Counted from the stretch's first letter, positions 36,601 through 51,300 are shown. The stretch is DNA of 64,000 bases from Yponomeuta sedellus (GCA_934045075.1 OW203724.1:16235143-16299142); one strand, 5' to 3'. Notes: generated from the sequence alone by a model not told the origin. A program made the numbers and translations.

Positions 36601-39600
36601 CACAGACACGAAAAAGAAAAGCCGCCCGATCTGTTGACACCTGAGTAAGTATACATAGCTTGTTTTGGATAGTTTGTTTACGTTCGTTACGCTTTTTTCA
36701 TCACTAATGCGCTAATAAAGGTACTAATAAAGTCCTTGCGTAAATGCTAATAATAATCGCAATTAAATTGAAAATGTAGCCGTGTGGTATCTTATTTTAA
36801 ATTCACACATTCTTGAAGTAACTTTATCGAACATTTATAATTTGAAGATTGTACCATTAGACGGTAATACAGAGTGGACTGCAAATCTCTGAACGTACTG
36901 GCTTTCGCATTCCTTTTTACTGAAAATTTTAACCTTTTCCTCGCTGCGACCACCTTTTACACTTTCTATAAAGCCTTAACCTTCCTACGCTACCAAATCA
37001 ATATGTCTAAGGCCTCGTTTTCACACTGCAAAACCTCATGCCGTCTCTCTCCCCCAAGGCTCGAGGAGGAGCGAGTGAGCGGGACAGAGGCTCGGGCGGC
37101 GCTTCGCAATTTAGTACTAATGGTCTCGTCGCTGTGCGCCTGCGGATTTTCCGAACTGAGACCTACAAGGGCGAATACGGAGCTGTTTCAGCTGCAAGGT
37201 TTTGTGCTGCCCCAGCCAACTACACCTGGGCAGGCCGTGAGGAACGTGCAGGCTTTTCAGGTAAGCGAATTGGAGTCTCAATGACAACATCCAAATAGTA
37301 TTTATATATTTAATTCCCATTAGGCATGGATGAACTCTTATTTCCAAACCTATGTTCGTTTTTGTGTTCTTACGAAATTACACACATAGACATAAATAAG
37401 CGGCTTATATACGTTCCAACGCAGGGCAGGCATTCTCTCACATTGAAGACCTTGACGATTTCAAGCGCTGAGGTTTGTGAACACCGGACACTCCTTTGCC
37501 GTTTGCCATTGGTATTACTACAAAATTAACAACAATACATTTATATACAGTTCATTATCTTTGTTTTCTTGAACTCATAAATAGAGCTGTCGATGTTAAG
37601 CACTCATCTGTTAACTAACATTTCGTCATTAATAATTTTGTTTAACACTGTTTGCAGGTCCTCCAATCGGTGTTTATGAAGTCAAACTCAACTGCACTGT
37701 GCTGCACAATCTTAGACGCCATCTCAAGTGTCTACCACGCCGACAACGCGAACTATTTCATCCTGGAAACACAGAATACTCTGAGCCAATTCTCAGAGAG
37801 GATCCACACGAAATCACCGGAGATACAGGAGAAATTCTTTGAACTACTCGAGTTTATAGTGTTTCAACTGAACTTTGTGCCGTGCAAGGAACTGATCTCA
37901 TTATCGCTTCTGCTGAAGGCTAACCGGTCGAGGAGTTGCAGTATATTGTGTATAAAGACGCTGCTGAACATACTCAAGTAAGTCCCGACGACAATTAAAC
38001 TTTCGAGGATAATATGTATTATATTTATACTGTTAGACGTCTGAATTGAATGGTACTCAAAGGTGAATTTGATGAGACTCAAAAATTTCTTTTTTAAGTA
38101 ACCGATGACTGAAATCTCCTGTGTTGTAGAATATATCTATTTGTACGACGACGTCTCACCGTAATCAATACGGCTCCTTTTTAACTGTTTACTGTTTGTA
38201 GCGAAAGGAAAGTGTTTTCGAAAAAACGGTTTCGTTTTTCGATTCTGTGGCAAAGTTGCCATGTTTATACGACATGGTTTTACACTAGTTTCCTACCGAA
38301 TTTAAATATTAATCCATCCCCTGATCTCAGACTACGACTTTTAAAATGGTGGAAAAAATTGAGCACGCGATTGGATTCATTGAAATTCGATTGAATTTTC
38401 AAAAACTGCCATGTTAATAATGATTTACTAAGTTCCCGTTTTCTTGAAATATGTTGAAACTCACAACTAATACCCAGCAGTGGGCAGCGGTGGGCTGATG
38501 ATAATGAAGATGTTGAAACTCTATTGCAGTTCCAAACAGTACCATGTAAAAAAATATTTACTGTTCTATTTTTGTTATGGTATCACTACGAATTGACAAC
38601 CTGTCGTAGAGCGTCTAGTTTATTTATATATTTTTAGGAGCTTAGTCGATGACGTACATCCGATCAGCCTAGGCTCTTAAAATTACAGAATTTTTTAAAT
38701 ACGATGTTCATTCCTTTCACAGACATAACGCTATTTTCAAAGACGTCTACAGAGAAGTAGGCATGCTGGAAGTTTTCGTAACCTGCCTTTCCCGCTACGC
38801 CGCCTTCCTCAAAGACAAACAGATACTGGAGGAAGAAAATAAATCGAAAATAGAACCCGAAGAGTCCGCCGACGGATCTCCTAAAGCCCCCGAGAGGCGG
38901 AAAAGGCTGTCTGTACGACAGGAGTCTCTGATTAAGGACCCTAACGTTGATATTGAACAAGAGGAGCTGGGCGCGTTGGTTATGGATGGACTGACGGCGC
39001 TTTTGAATGGGAATCCGAACAACTGTAACGTGTTTAGAGACTGCGGCGGAGCGAAGTGTGTCCACGGCATGGTTGTGCACGAGTCGTGTAGGAGTAAGGC
39101 TTTAGGTGAGTGGTTTTTTATCTTATTTAGAGCTCCTTGCCTCTATAGGAAAATACGGAACCCTTGCAGGGTTACGTCCCTCTGCCAATACTGCCTTCGG
39201 CCTACTGGCCTACCGCTAGTAACGCTAATTGTTATGTTATGTGCTCTGGTGCACAATAAAGAATATCCTTATCTTATCACCACTCGGGGTTCAGGTAACG
39301 AGCCTTCTCAAAACTGCGGACTTGAGTAGCTTCCGTCCTATCTTATCTTTGGCAATATGGTGTTAAACTAGTAGGTTTCAAGATATTGTGTTATTGGATG
39401 TTAATATCTGATAGTGATTCTCAGGGCAGGTGGTTCTGAATTGCAACAGTGCATCAAATCCGTATAAGGCCATCAAAATAATTACGACCTTATTTATAAA
39501 AACACGATTCCTTTAAAGCACTCCTCAGAGGTAGTTTATTTAATATGTGGTCACGTCTTTTCCTTGTAAAATCTACACCCCAGACTATTGGTCTGTGTGA

Positions 39601-42600
39601 CAAAAAGTGCAAATGAGTATCTATATCTATTTTAATAGGCAAATAAGTAGTGTTTTACAGAAATAAAGATTGAGAGGATCGTGGCAAGTGGCAAACCTGT
39701 CTTATAAGTCACTTATCGGCTTAGTTACACTGCTGACTTAGCGAACAGAAGAGGGCCTTGGCCTCCGACACAAGAAGTCGCCACTTGACTATGTCCTGCG
39801 CGGTCTCTTGCTAGTCGCCCGCCTGGATCACAGGCAGGCAAAACTAGGTTTCTGCTTATCTGTCAGGGATACTGGCGTAAAAATAAATTAATAAGTATCA
39901 ACCTGTGTACCCATTCCATCACACCAACTAATGTTAAGTAAAAGATAACTATGTGAATTGTTCTGCATGGTGAAGAGAAAACTTTGCATCATAGTCTGCA
40001 GAATTCTTAAAAAAAAGTATCTATGTTGATATCATCCCTTTGTATGTCCCCACTGTTAGGGCAGGGCTTCCTGCATCGCAGAAAGGTTAGGCTCTACTCC
40101 ACCACGGGGGCCAATTCCGGGTTGGTGGAGTATTTAAAGAGAGTGGCGGGCCTTAGTGTCAGAAGTTATCAAGCCGCCCATAAAGCCTCTGACATGGCTT
40201 AACGACTGCCATTACATGACAGCCGGCACCCACGGCTTGACGTGCCGTTTTAATTACATTGCTCATAAAATAACCTTTCCACAGCTGTAGTGCGAGAACT
40301 GATAGTCAGTGGGTCGGGCGAAGAAGACATGTCAGCGCTGCTGTGTGGGATGCACGCCGCACCCAATGACGCTTTGAAACTGAAACTTCACATCCTGAAA
40401 GCACTGCTGGCTTGCCTGCGCGAATCGCATAGGACCAGGACGATATTTAGAAAAGTGAGTATTTGCCGGCCCTATACTGTCCACTCTAATTTAGTAATTT
40501 AGCCAACTTGCCTTGTATTAAGTGGCTTTATTTAATAGCTAAAATATGCCGTTGGTTTCCGACGCGGTCTAAAGTTTCAACAACGATAATGCTGTTTCTC
40601 ACGGTTAAAATGTTTACCAAGTTTTAATTTCTGATACTTTGCATTTAATTGTGGCGCATTTGGAATCGGACAGAGTTTACTGTCACATGATTCGTTGACG
40701 CCAATCCTATCCAGTTAGTTGCCAATTAATGAAAGTATCTTTTAAAACTTCTGGAGCTTTGCAACTAAATATCATCAAATAGACTTTTAGAATCCAAAAT
40801 ATTAGTTTTACAACTTATCATTGAAATAACCCAAACCGAAGAGACGAAATATACGTCTCTTCGGTACCTATTGCTAAGCCTCTATGAACAGACAAAAGAA
40901 CGCTATACGTAATTTCATTTTTAAACGCGACGCGGTCACCACATATAAAAAAACAAAGAAAATTATTTTTTGTTTACCGAGAGTGTTTAGCAATATTAAG
41001 AAATTATTTGCAGATTATTTTACTAACAAGTTGTATAAACATCCAGCATCCTAAGCTTATGATCTGGACACTCAGCGGTATCTAATAACATGCTTATGAA
41101 TACTCTAGGTGCGTATAAAATATCATTACAAGTCCGACGTGCAAAGACAGTTTCTATACTAGACACTAATGTACATATAAAGTCGGGTTAGTTACACGAT
41201 TTATAACTCATGAACTAGACCGATTAGTATAATCTTTGGTTTCTGGTTTTTGTCCCCACCGAATAGCAGAAAGAAAAATAAATCACGAAGTTCGCCATAC
41301 TCGCCAGTAAATAAAAAAATAACTCCTTTGTTGTCCCCAGGTTAGCGGCTTTGTCTACGTGACGAGCGTTCTAGCCTCCCTCGAAGGGAAACTGAAAGGA
41401 GACGTATTAATGGACAGAGACATGCTGCAGTTGCTACACATCGTATTTTACACTGTTAGCACAGCTATGCGCTTCGAGCCAGCCAACGCGAAATTCTTTC
41501 ATCACGAGGTGAGTGTAAGATGTGTTGTTATGAATTTGGTGCGTAAGCCTGCGTCATACTTATGCGATTTGATTACGCCATAAATGCGCTATAAACGCGA
41601 GTATTGAATAAATTGCTGTAATTGCCAGTGTGGTATACTGTACGCCAATGTAAGAAAAAAACAACAACCTACTGTAGTAAATTAAATTATTATTTACTAA
41701 AATTCTAGGTAACATAGGATAATGTCATCCATCAAGTGTATGAAAAATGCTAGCCAGTGTAAAGTTTCGCTTCTATTAAGGTTGAGACAAAGAACATTAC
41801 TTGACGCACCGCGTATTAGCTGAACTACATCTTAACAGGGAAGCTTGTTTACGTGCCATTCGACTTCAGAGAAATACACATCTCATGACATATTAATCCT
41901 TTGATGAAAAAAAATCTACAAAGTAGGTAGTATGGTAATGGAGAAGCGTTTTTATCGCTAGTTATGTAGAAGTCTCTAGTAGTCTCCTGAAGACAAAAGT
42001 AGACTAACCGGGAATTCGTCATCATCATCATAATTTATTGCAACCATAGGTTTACAAGGTGTTCATATAGTTATAACTACCATTATAGACCCTGTAGGGC
42101 ATTGCAACATTTTGCGTAGTATTTACAGTTCATTTACCTACTCATCTATTTAGTCACAAATCACTCATTTACTCATGAATTCCAGTGGGGAAAGGTGGAA
42201 TGTCCCCCTCTAATGTATATTTCCTTTTATAGATTTGCATGACGACATTATGCGAGACGCTGAAGATGCTAGGCTGCTTCACTGCGGACAAGGAACTACT
42301 GAACGACACGGAGGCCGGAGATCAGACTCTCTTTGAGGCGTTCCATGAGCTTTTCACTGGGAACATTTTAGAAATGACGTGAGTTTTACCTAAATACTCC
42401 CTTGACTTACGGACTGACACAAGTCATAGTATAAAGAAATTAAATTAGAAATTGGTGAGGGAATATGGATTGGAGCTTGGATTCGACAAACATATAACAT
42501 ACCGCATAAAAAACGTATCCAGGAATAAACGAATGAATGGTTAAGGATGTCAGTCATATTATTGTAATTCGTCTATTTATTGCTCTGCAACTATTGTGTC

Positions 42601-45600
42601 GATAGAGAATAGCACCAACCCAAATTAGAGAATAGCACCAACCCAAATTCTTCCCGCGGGTGTCGTAGAAGGCGACTAAGGGACATAAACCGGGGGGTCG
42701 GCAGCAGCGCCCCCTTGCAGTACAATTCCACCAAACTGCGATCCCCAACCCGCATGCCCAGCGTGGGGATTATGGGCATTAGCCCCCAAGGCACAACTAG
42801 ATGCCAAAGATGGCACAAGCTTGCGCTGTGGCGCTCATTGGGGGAGGGCTATGTCCAGCAGTGGACTAATATAGCCTGAAGAAGAAGAACTATGGTCTAA
42901 GATGTTTTTGTACTTTTTTACTGGTTATCCTATTTGTCTGTTTATCCACGGATAAACAGGTAGCGCTGTCAGATAGATAATAGCTTGCGCAAAACAATTT
43001 TCGTGTTAACTTACAATTTTTCCCATTCAGCTTTCCACAAGACATCCCGGTGGTATTCGTCCACGCCTGCGTCATTCTGCGACTCTTGTACGACGTCGCT
43101 CTCGACTCGTTCGACAAGGCCACTTTTTGTGGCGCTTTGAATGTCAGATCCCCGAGTCTATCCCGACAGAGTTCCGCCGTTTCTGAGGTTAGTATTAATC
43201 TGTATTTACGCGAGCGCAAATAGATTTTGAATCCTACCATAAACCTAACATCCTAAGTTATAGTTGGAAACCTCGTACATCGAAAAGAAAAACGGAACCC
43301 TTATAGCATCACTTTGTTGACCGTCCGTCCGTCTATCCGTTCATCAATGTGTCTGTCAAGAGCCTTTATCTCGGAATCGCGTAGAGGTACCGAGTTGAAG
43401 TTAAAATCGTATACTCAGGTCTGAAGTCCCTTGAGACTTAAAAAATAAACGCAAAAAAATTACGGAATCAAAATCCATTGTGTACTTCCCGTTGACTTAG
43501 AACTATGAAATTTGGCATCTGATATTGTCTTAAACTACAAATACAGGAAAACATCCAAAAACTACACAAATGAAATCATAAAAAAATAGTGTTTCAAGTT
43601 AGGGAAAAGCTCGGAAAATACTGCGTGACTCCTCGATTCTTAAACTACTTATATGTAGGCACCTACCTACAAATTCGTACATAACCCTGGGCGCGCTGGT
43701 CTGACTCGCACTTGGCCAGTTTTCTAAAGTACCAAATAATATTAAAGCCAAAATAATATCGACATAATATGTCTGTGCCCGCCTTTTTGATCAGTCTAAA
43801 CCGACCTACACTTACCTAAAAAATTGTACAGAACCCTCGGCAAGCGAATCGAACTTGCACTTGGTTGTTTGTTTTTTAAAGTAAACTTATATATGCCCCA
43901 ATGATTATGACATTTATATGTGACCCATTTGTTGATCAGACTAAGCCGACCGGGCGCACGGCCCCCCTAAACCTGACCGCAAGCGCGCCGCCCGCCGAGC
44001 CCTGGGTGGTTCACGCCGGCTTAGTTCTGCTAATGGCCCAGCTGTTACCAGCCTTACCGAGACCTGCCGACCATGAGGCGCATGCGCGAGCGCTGCGGGA
44101 TTACCTGGCGCATGTACTCAACGCTTTAGCTAGGAGGTAAGTGTTTTAGAAGTCTTTAAATTTCGATCACGTTTCTCGAACCTTGGAGGGCTCACGCCGC
44201 GGCTAGCTGTCCTAATGGCGCAGCTGTTACCGGCTTCACCGTGAGCTGGCGGCCTTGAGACGGATTCGCTTGCGCTAATTATTTTCCATAGGGACGCAAT
44301 GTTTTAGCTAGGAGGTGAGTCTTGTCGAAGTATTATCCCGCATACGTATTTTAAGCCCACCTCTGCCAGTATAAACCTTTAGTAAACTTAAATTTTATAA
44401 AATATATCATTGTTATCTTGAATCAAAAAAATATATTTTTATAGAATTGCCCACTCAGCCCAGGTTTGTATTATTGTCAATTTCAATCGGTCCAATTTAA
44501 AACTACTGTATAAACTGATCCGACTAAACGAAGCTTATTGTAAGAATCCTTTTCATCCAGGGCCCACAACTGTCAGTTTCGTTTTTAGATACCAAGGTTA
44601 AAACGGGAGAACCTTCCTAAAACATATATTTTTAAAGTTATGTACACTCTAAAATTCGTAGAAGCAATAATATTTGCCAACTGTGCCTAAGGCGTTTACG
44701 TACGTCAGCATTTGAAATTGCCAATCAATGTCCAACTCGGATTGGCAATTTCGTCGTGGACCCGCATTTCTGCCCCTAGCTTTTTCTTAAAATAGTCACT
44801 TAACACATTTAGTGCATCACCTTTCACTGGTAGGAATGCGTTGTGATTTAAATCCCAATCTCGAGAACTCGGAGAGAGTTCTCCTAGGCCTGGGCCCTAC
44901 CACGGGACGTATACAGGGTGTCTCATTCAAATCGGTCAGTATGGGAAAGTCTGAAACTATAAGACATACGAAGATCTGTTCTGAGGAACCATGTCATCGA
45001 TTTTAATAACAAGAAAAACTGCATTCATACATTTAAATAAACATCTGTACTCCGTTCGGGAATCGAACCCGGTTGTTTTGAAAAAAAAAACCTACACTAT
45101 TTCTATTTAGATATCGATTGTGTAGGTCTTAAGCAGTAAATGTCTGTATGAAACATGATGTCTAAAATGAATAAAATGCATTGTTTTCACATACTTTAAT
45201 TTATTTTAGTAGGTGCTCGAAGTGACCGCCTTTTTTAATTAATACAATATTCAACACGTTTAGGTAACGATCTTACGATTGCATTTTGTATGAAAACAAT
45301 GCATTTTATTCTTTTTAGACACCATGTTTCATACAGACATTTACTGCTTAAGACCTACACAATCGATATCTAAATAGAAATAGTGTAGGTTTTTTTTTCA
45401 AAACAACCGGGTTCGATTCCCGAACGGAGTACAGATGTTTTTTAAAATGTATGAATGCAGTTTTTCTTGTTATTAAAATCGATGACATGGTTCCTTAGAG
45501 CAGATCTTCGTATGTCTTATAGTTTCAGACTTTCCCATACTGACCGATTTGAATGAGACACCCTGTACAGGGTGTATTATTTGACGTCTCCTGAACTCGT

Positions 45601-48315
45601 GTCTGATCTCCCGCAGCGAGCGCAACCAGCAGGTGATGTGCGGCGCGGGGCTCGCCGGCGTGCTGCTGCGAGCCAGCGAGGCGGCGCTGCGGCACGAGCG
45701 GCACCCGCTGCACGCGCCGCTGCAGTACATGCTGGAGCGGATGGCCGCGCACTGCCTGCGCCCCGGCGAGCTCAGGTGAGCCACGAGCGGCGCCGCTGCA
45801 GTACATGCTGGAGCGGATGGCCGCGCACTGCCTGCGCCCCGGCGAGCTCAGGTGAGCCACGAGCGGCGCCGCTGCAGTACATGCTGGAGCGGATGGCCGC
45901 GCACTGCCTGCGCCCCGGCGAGCTCAGGTGAGCCACGAGCGGCGCCGCTGCAGTACATGCTGGAGCGGATGGCCGCGCACTGCCTGCGCTCCGGCGAGTT
46001 CAGGTGAGGCGCGAGCGGCGTCGCTGCAGTACATGCTGGAGCGGATGGCCGCGCACTGCCTGCGCCCCGGCGAGCTCAGGTGAGCCGCGAGCGGCACCCC
46101 CTGCACGCTGCATCCACGGCGCTGCTACTATCTGTGTTTTTTTACCTGTAAGGTTACTTGCTTCTTTGTGTCATGATCGCGGGCGAGCGTCGGCGCTGCC
46201 TCCAACAGTAAGATTTCTTTTTTGTTTGTATAACGTTAGTTAGCTTAAGGATATCTTTTTTGTTTGTATCTACGAGTAATTGTGTCGCAGCTTACTGTGT
46301 TAGTTAGCTATAAAATTTATTTCGGCTTGTTTGTATCTAGATCGCGGGCGGGCGATTGCGGCTAACTAGTTAAGCATGCTAGTTAACTGTTAGATTTCAT
46401 TCTTGTTTTTAACGAGGTGGCGCTGCGAGTAACTGTTTTGTGTTAGTTAGCTGTAAGGTTTCTTTCTTGTTTGTATCTAGATCGCGCGTGAGCGAGGCGA
46501 GGTTGCAGCTAACAGTGTTAGTTAGCTGAAAGATTTATTTTTGTTTGTATCTAGATCGCGGGTGAGCGAAGCCGACGCTGCGGCTAACTGTGAACTGTGT
46601 TAGCTGTAAGATTTTTCCTTGTTTGTATCGTATGTAAATTGTTGCCATTGTGTTTTAATTAAGATAGTAATTTTTAATTTATACTTGCACTCTTTCTTTA
46701 CCGAGCTGTATAATAGTCATTTTCCCTCTTCCAGGGAGTTCCTGCGCATGGGTAACCCGTTAAACTGCCTGGCGCCCGAGCCGGGCCAGGTGTGCAAGCC
46801 GGGCGGGCCCGTCCCGTTAACCCGGATCAAGACGCTCGTCTCCATGACTACGCCTAGAGATTACCGGTAATTTAAGCAGATTGTAGCAAATGTAACGCAC
46901 GGTTTTTAAATTTGCATTAAAATGAATAGGATTACTCATTTTAATGCAAATTTAAATTTAAACAAAAAAGGGGAAGAGTTAGTATCTATTTAAATACTAA
47001 CTCTTCCCCTTTTTTGATAATCCCAAGTGTTCAGTAGATAGGGTGCGGAGTCGCTGTCACACTCATATTCTACTCTAAACCATCGATGACCTGCAAAACT
47101 AAAATACTTGCACACTGCCTCTGTTCGTCGAATTCGACTTTTTTGACTATACACCTCCTTATTTGAAACTCCTATTTAAACTCTTATTTAGGAATGTATA
47201 ATTTATATACCTCTGAAATTATCATTTTGTCTGTTGGTACATCTAATTTTTTTCTCCAATGTATAAGTTCAGTCCATCCAAAGGTTGTCTCAAAGACATC
47301 ACGTTTATTGATAAGGCCGCCGTCTGTACTCTTAGGCTGAGAAATATCTGTGTAATTCCATTTTTTATGTACAATAAAGTGTTCTCTATCTATCTCATTA
47401 CGTAGATGCAAATGCTAAATAATGGATTCCATAGTTAATTATCACAGTTCGATGTATGCTGCAAGGGTAATTAAACGATATATTAACAAGTAGAAAGACG
47501 CGGCTAATCATTGTAAATCAACTGTCACAATAGATTATGATAGACGCAATCATAGTTCTATGAAACGCGGTCGTGGTGTACAGTAAATAATTATGTCTAC
47601 ACTAAAAACAGTCAAGTGGTAGTCCCTGGTCTCTGCCTACCCCTCTGGGATACAGGCGTGAGATTATGTTATGTTACAAACCGCAGGTCCCAGAACACGT
47701 GCACACTGCCTCCGTTCGTCGAATTCGACATGTCGGCGGAGGGGTTCGGCTGCCTCTACCTACCCAGCATCGCGCCGCAGTCAGCGAACCTTAACGCTCT
47801 GGGTACGCAAGACAGCGCTACTTTAGGCGGCATTGGATCAGGTATCATTTCACCTTTCACCTAGCATCGATGTAGCCGTGGATGTGGAAACTGGACGCTA
47901 TCTGTGGGTTTATAGAGCTTAAGATCACTTGACGTAACTTCAGGCACGTAGGTGTGAACTAACCTGAACATTCTAGGTAAGCGAGGCATCGCTACTTTAA
48001 ACGGCATATGATCGGGGCCTAGAATCTACTAAACGTCTACTAAACGTGTAGTTGTTCAATACAGTGATACTGATACTACCATGGCAATGGCTATTATACG
48101 ACACTATTTCGTAGTTAGAAGTTATTATTGTTATTAACACACATTCTAACTGTCCCTCTGAGATAAATAGGTAGCTTTCGCGAAGAAGACAAAGAAGTAT
48201 CGCGCAAGGTGACAAGTTTATTTGCGCGAGTCAAGTTCATATGACTATTAGGATGCTATTGGTTCGTAGACTTAGCCGTGCGTGCGTGCTTGCGTGCGCG
48301 CGTGCGTGTGTGTGT

Positions 48316-48351
<36 letters not shown>

Positions 48352-51300
48352 ACACAGTTAAAGTGAGTGTAAAAATGTGATATCACTGTATTGAAGATCT
48401 ATGAATTTAGTAGACTTATCCCCCAGGTATAATACCTCTTTTTGCATCCCATAAATCGTAGTTATATCTTTTGTATGAACTGCGCACTTCTAGCAATTAA
48501 TGTGAATACGAGATAAACTTATCTTCCTAAAGTTCCTCTCTATCATAGGAGGTTAGCTGTCTGCTCTTTGCAACTCTAAAAGCTTTCGATGGGCTTATAA
48601 AGCTTTATGTCATATAGGATCTGCCGATTTCTGAATAAGGTAAAGACCAAGTTTTTTCTTATGTGACAAAATAAAATAAAATGCATTTTATTTAGACCAG
48701 TAATACACAGCAGGGGTACCTATTTATTTAATTAAATTCTCCATTCAGAAATCGGCTGCATATCAGACGTACTCACAATATTGTCACGTCGAAAAACATT
48801 TGTAACATTTTTAGAAGGTCTTTGACTTTTTTTTGATTCGATGAAGTTTTCAAATTCTATTTGAATGATTTGATAAGGTGTAACGGATATTTGTATGAAA
48901 CATTCTATCACAGAGCTATCATGACTGTCATGTGGCATCCGCTGCAACTTTTTATGTCTTGGTTTGCTAACTACTTTGTCACGTACTAATTATTTTCTGT
49001 GAACTTTACTGCGAATGGAATTTTAGTAAGAATTCTATGAGATATATTTCTGCTTGTCGTCTCAGTATATTAAAAATGTGGTTTTTTATCGCTTTTATGT
49101 GTTGCTTTTGTCGCTAAAACGGTAATACACACAGGTGTTAAACTTTGTGTGATTACTAGTATACTGTATTTCTTGCTGTATGCCAAACCGGTCAAGTGTA
49201 AGTCGGAACCCCGTTAGGGCGTGTCGTTAAGTGACATCTTTGAAACGGCTCGCGGGGTATCCCGAACTAATCAAAGGAAACAACTTTTAACTTAAGGCTC
49301 TTACGTCGAGCATTCTGTCTCGCTCGCACAATTTTACCTTTTTAGTGATTGAATTATACTTTTTATAAAATTGTGCTATGACTTTCTGACGGTTTCGATA
49401 TCACCCTTGTATGTCCCCACTGCTTGGGCACGGGTCTCTTCCGTTATGGCCTAACATTCCTGCGATGCCGGAATGTTAGGCCATTCTCCACCACGGAGGC
49501 CTTTCTGAGGGTTTGATAGATTATTTTAAAGTTTTGATAACACCTTTTCTTTATTAAAAAACTGCGTAAGAAAACAAAAATATATTTGAAATGACGGTAA
49601 TTTCATCAAAGTCAAAATATATTTTTTTTATTGACTAAAACGGCAAAATGTTTATTTAAGGAAAGTCAAAATTGTGTTTCATATTTAGTACATTATGTGG
49701 ATATGAGGCTGTCAAAGAAACTCCACATTTATTATTTTAAAAACAGGTTTTATCCTTATTGACAGAGTTTTCTATTTAAAGTTACACAAGTTACACTAGA
49801 CATAACTATGCATCCATCCTTTTGACGACATTTAACTAAAGTTAAATAATTTAAAAAGAATAATTGTGTCAGCGCAATAGTATGCTCCACTTAACACTGG
49901 CTTGCCCTCGGTAGGAGAGCCCTTATAACATCGGGCTCACACTCGGCTGGTTTTTTAGGATGCAGTCGCTATAGATAATTATGTTACAGTACGCTTTCAG
50001 GTTTTGCAGCATCTGTGCATATTAGTCGACCAATACAACTACTTACCTGACATTTGCCATTCTCCTTGTGTGCGAGTCAATAGGAGGTCAAAAGCTTTAT
50101 TTCTTAAGTTGTGATATATTATGTAGCTGGTCGAAATTTCCAAAATGCCTGCTAAGCCTGTTGTTTTACACACGAAAAAGGTACAATAAAATTTTGCACT
50201 TTTCTTGTCATGTTATACGTAACATAATAATATGTCCAGTTTTATTATTATTTATTATTTTAATTTTGTATTGCACTAATTACACGAGTAAATAAATGTA
50301 CAGGGGCGCGCTTCATGCAAGAAGCTTTCTCTTCCAGCAAACTTTTGGTGCATTGCTCAACTGGTACTTTTTCCATTAAAATACTTATGTAAATATTTAT
50401 CATTCATTCACAATTAAGTTATGCGTAAAATGGGCTGTGCCAAAATAGTCTACTTTAAATTGAACCTTAATTCCTTGTAAAGTTCGCAACAAATAAAAAA
50501 TCATACTAACCATGGCCGCTTAAGGTTTTTAGTGCCGCCTCCACTGTTCAGACTAAACTGCTCGTCGCTAACTCCAATTCGAAGCTCCTTATTTTAAACT
50601 ACGAACAAAACTCCCATGGTTGTACAAAGTCATTACTGTGAAAGGAACTAGATTCTTCATATTTTTGAAATCTTTACGACGGGTTATTTACACCAGTTAT
50701 AACTCAAGAGCGCAAGAACGCGTAGCCCAATTTTCAAGATTATTGATTTGTTAGATTTACGCTCTAAATCACGAAAAAAAAACTCTTCTGAGGCGGTACG
50801 AAGTTCGCCGGGTCAGCTGGCTTCAAGTAATTTAACATTCGTGGTCAAAAATCTCACTCCTTTCACAATTTATTCAAAACTCAGTTCCAGCATCAAGAGT
50901 TCGAACAGTGATATTGAGATTTGTCGCAAACACCCGAAAAACCTCCCTACAGCCCACCTTTCTCCCGGCAGGCGACCGCGTGTTTCCGCCCCAAACCGGT
51001 CTGACTTACTCCAGCTGGATCTGCGTGGAGAAGTACTCGGATCCTCGGACCGATCCGCACTGCGTGAGGCTGCTAACTCTCGTGCGAAATATCAGCAACA
51101 GCCGCGACGAACACCTGGTCTGCCTTAGTGTGGTGCTGTCGGCCCGCGACAAGGCGCTTGTCGTCTCGACTCAGGAAACGCTCGTGCCGCACAGTAAGTC
51201 CGCAGTTTGTCTATCCGTCAGCATATAAATTCATTGATTGTCTCTAATATCCCAAGTTTGAAGGATTTTTGATTAAGTGAGCAAGACGGAATGTCCCTGC

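Noticed and set aside
44812..45006. Possible small gene with a Gly-rich frame
   Set aside because: Most of it is the arm of the foldback element at 44,914-45,565, and the same protein words appear on the opposite arm at 45,473-45,784.
45572..46106. Arg/Ala-rich reading frames on both strands
   Set aside because: They follow from the GC-rich 76-bp array and run through splice donors of exon 16.
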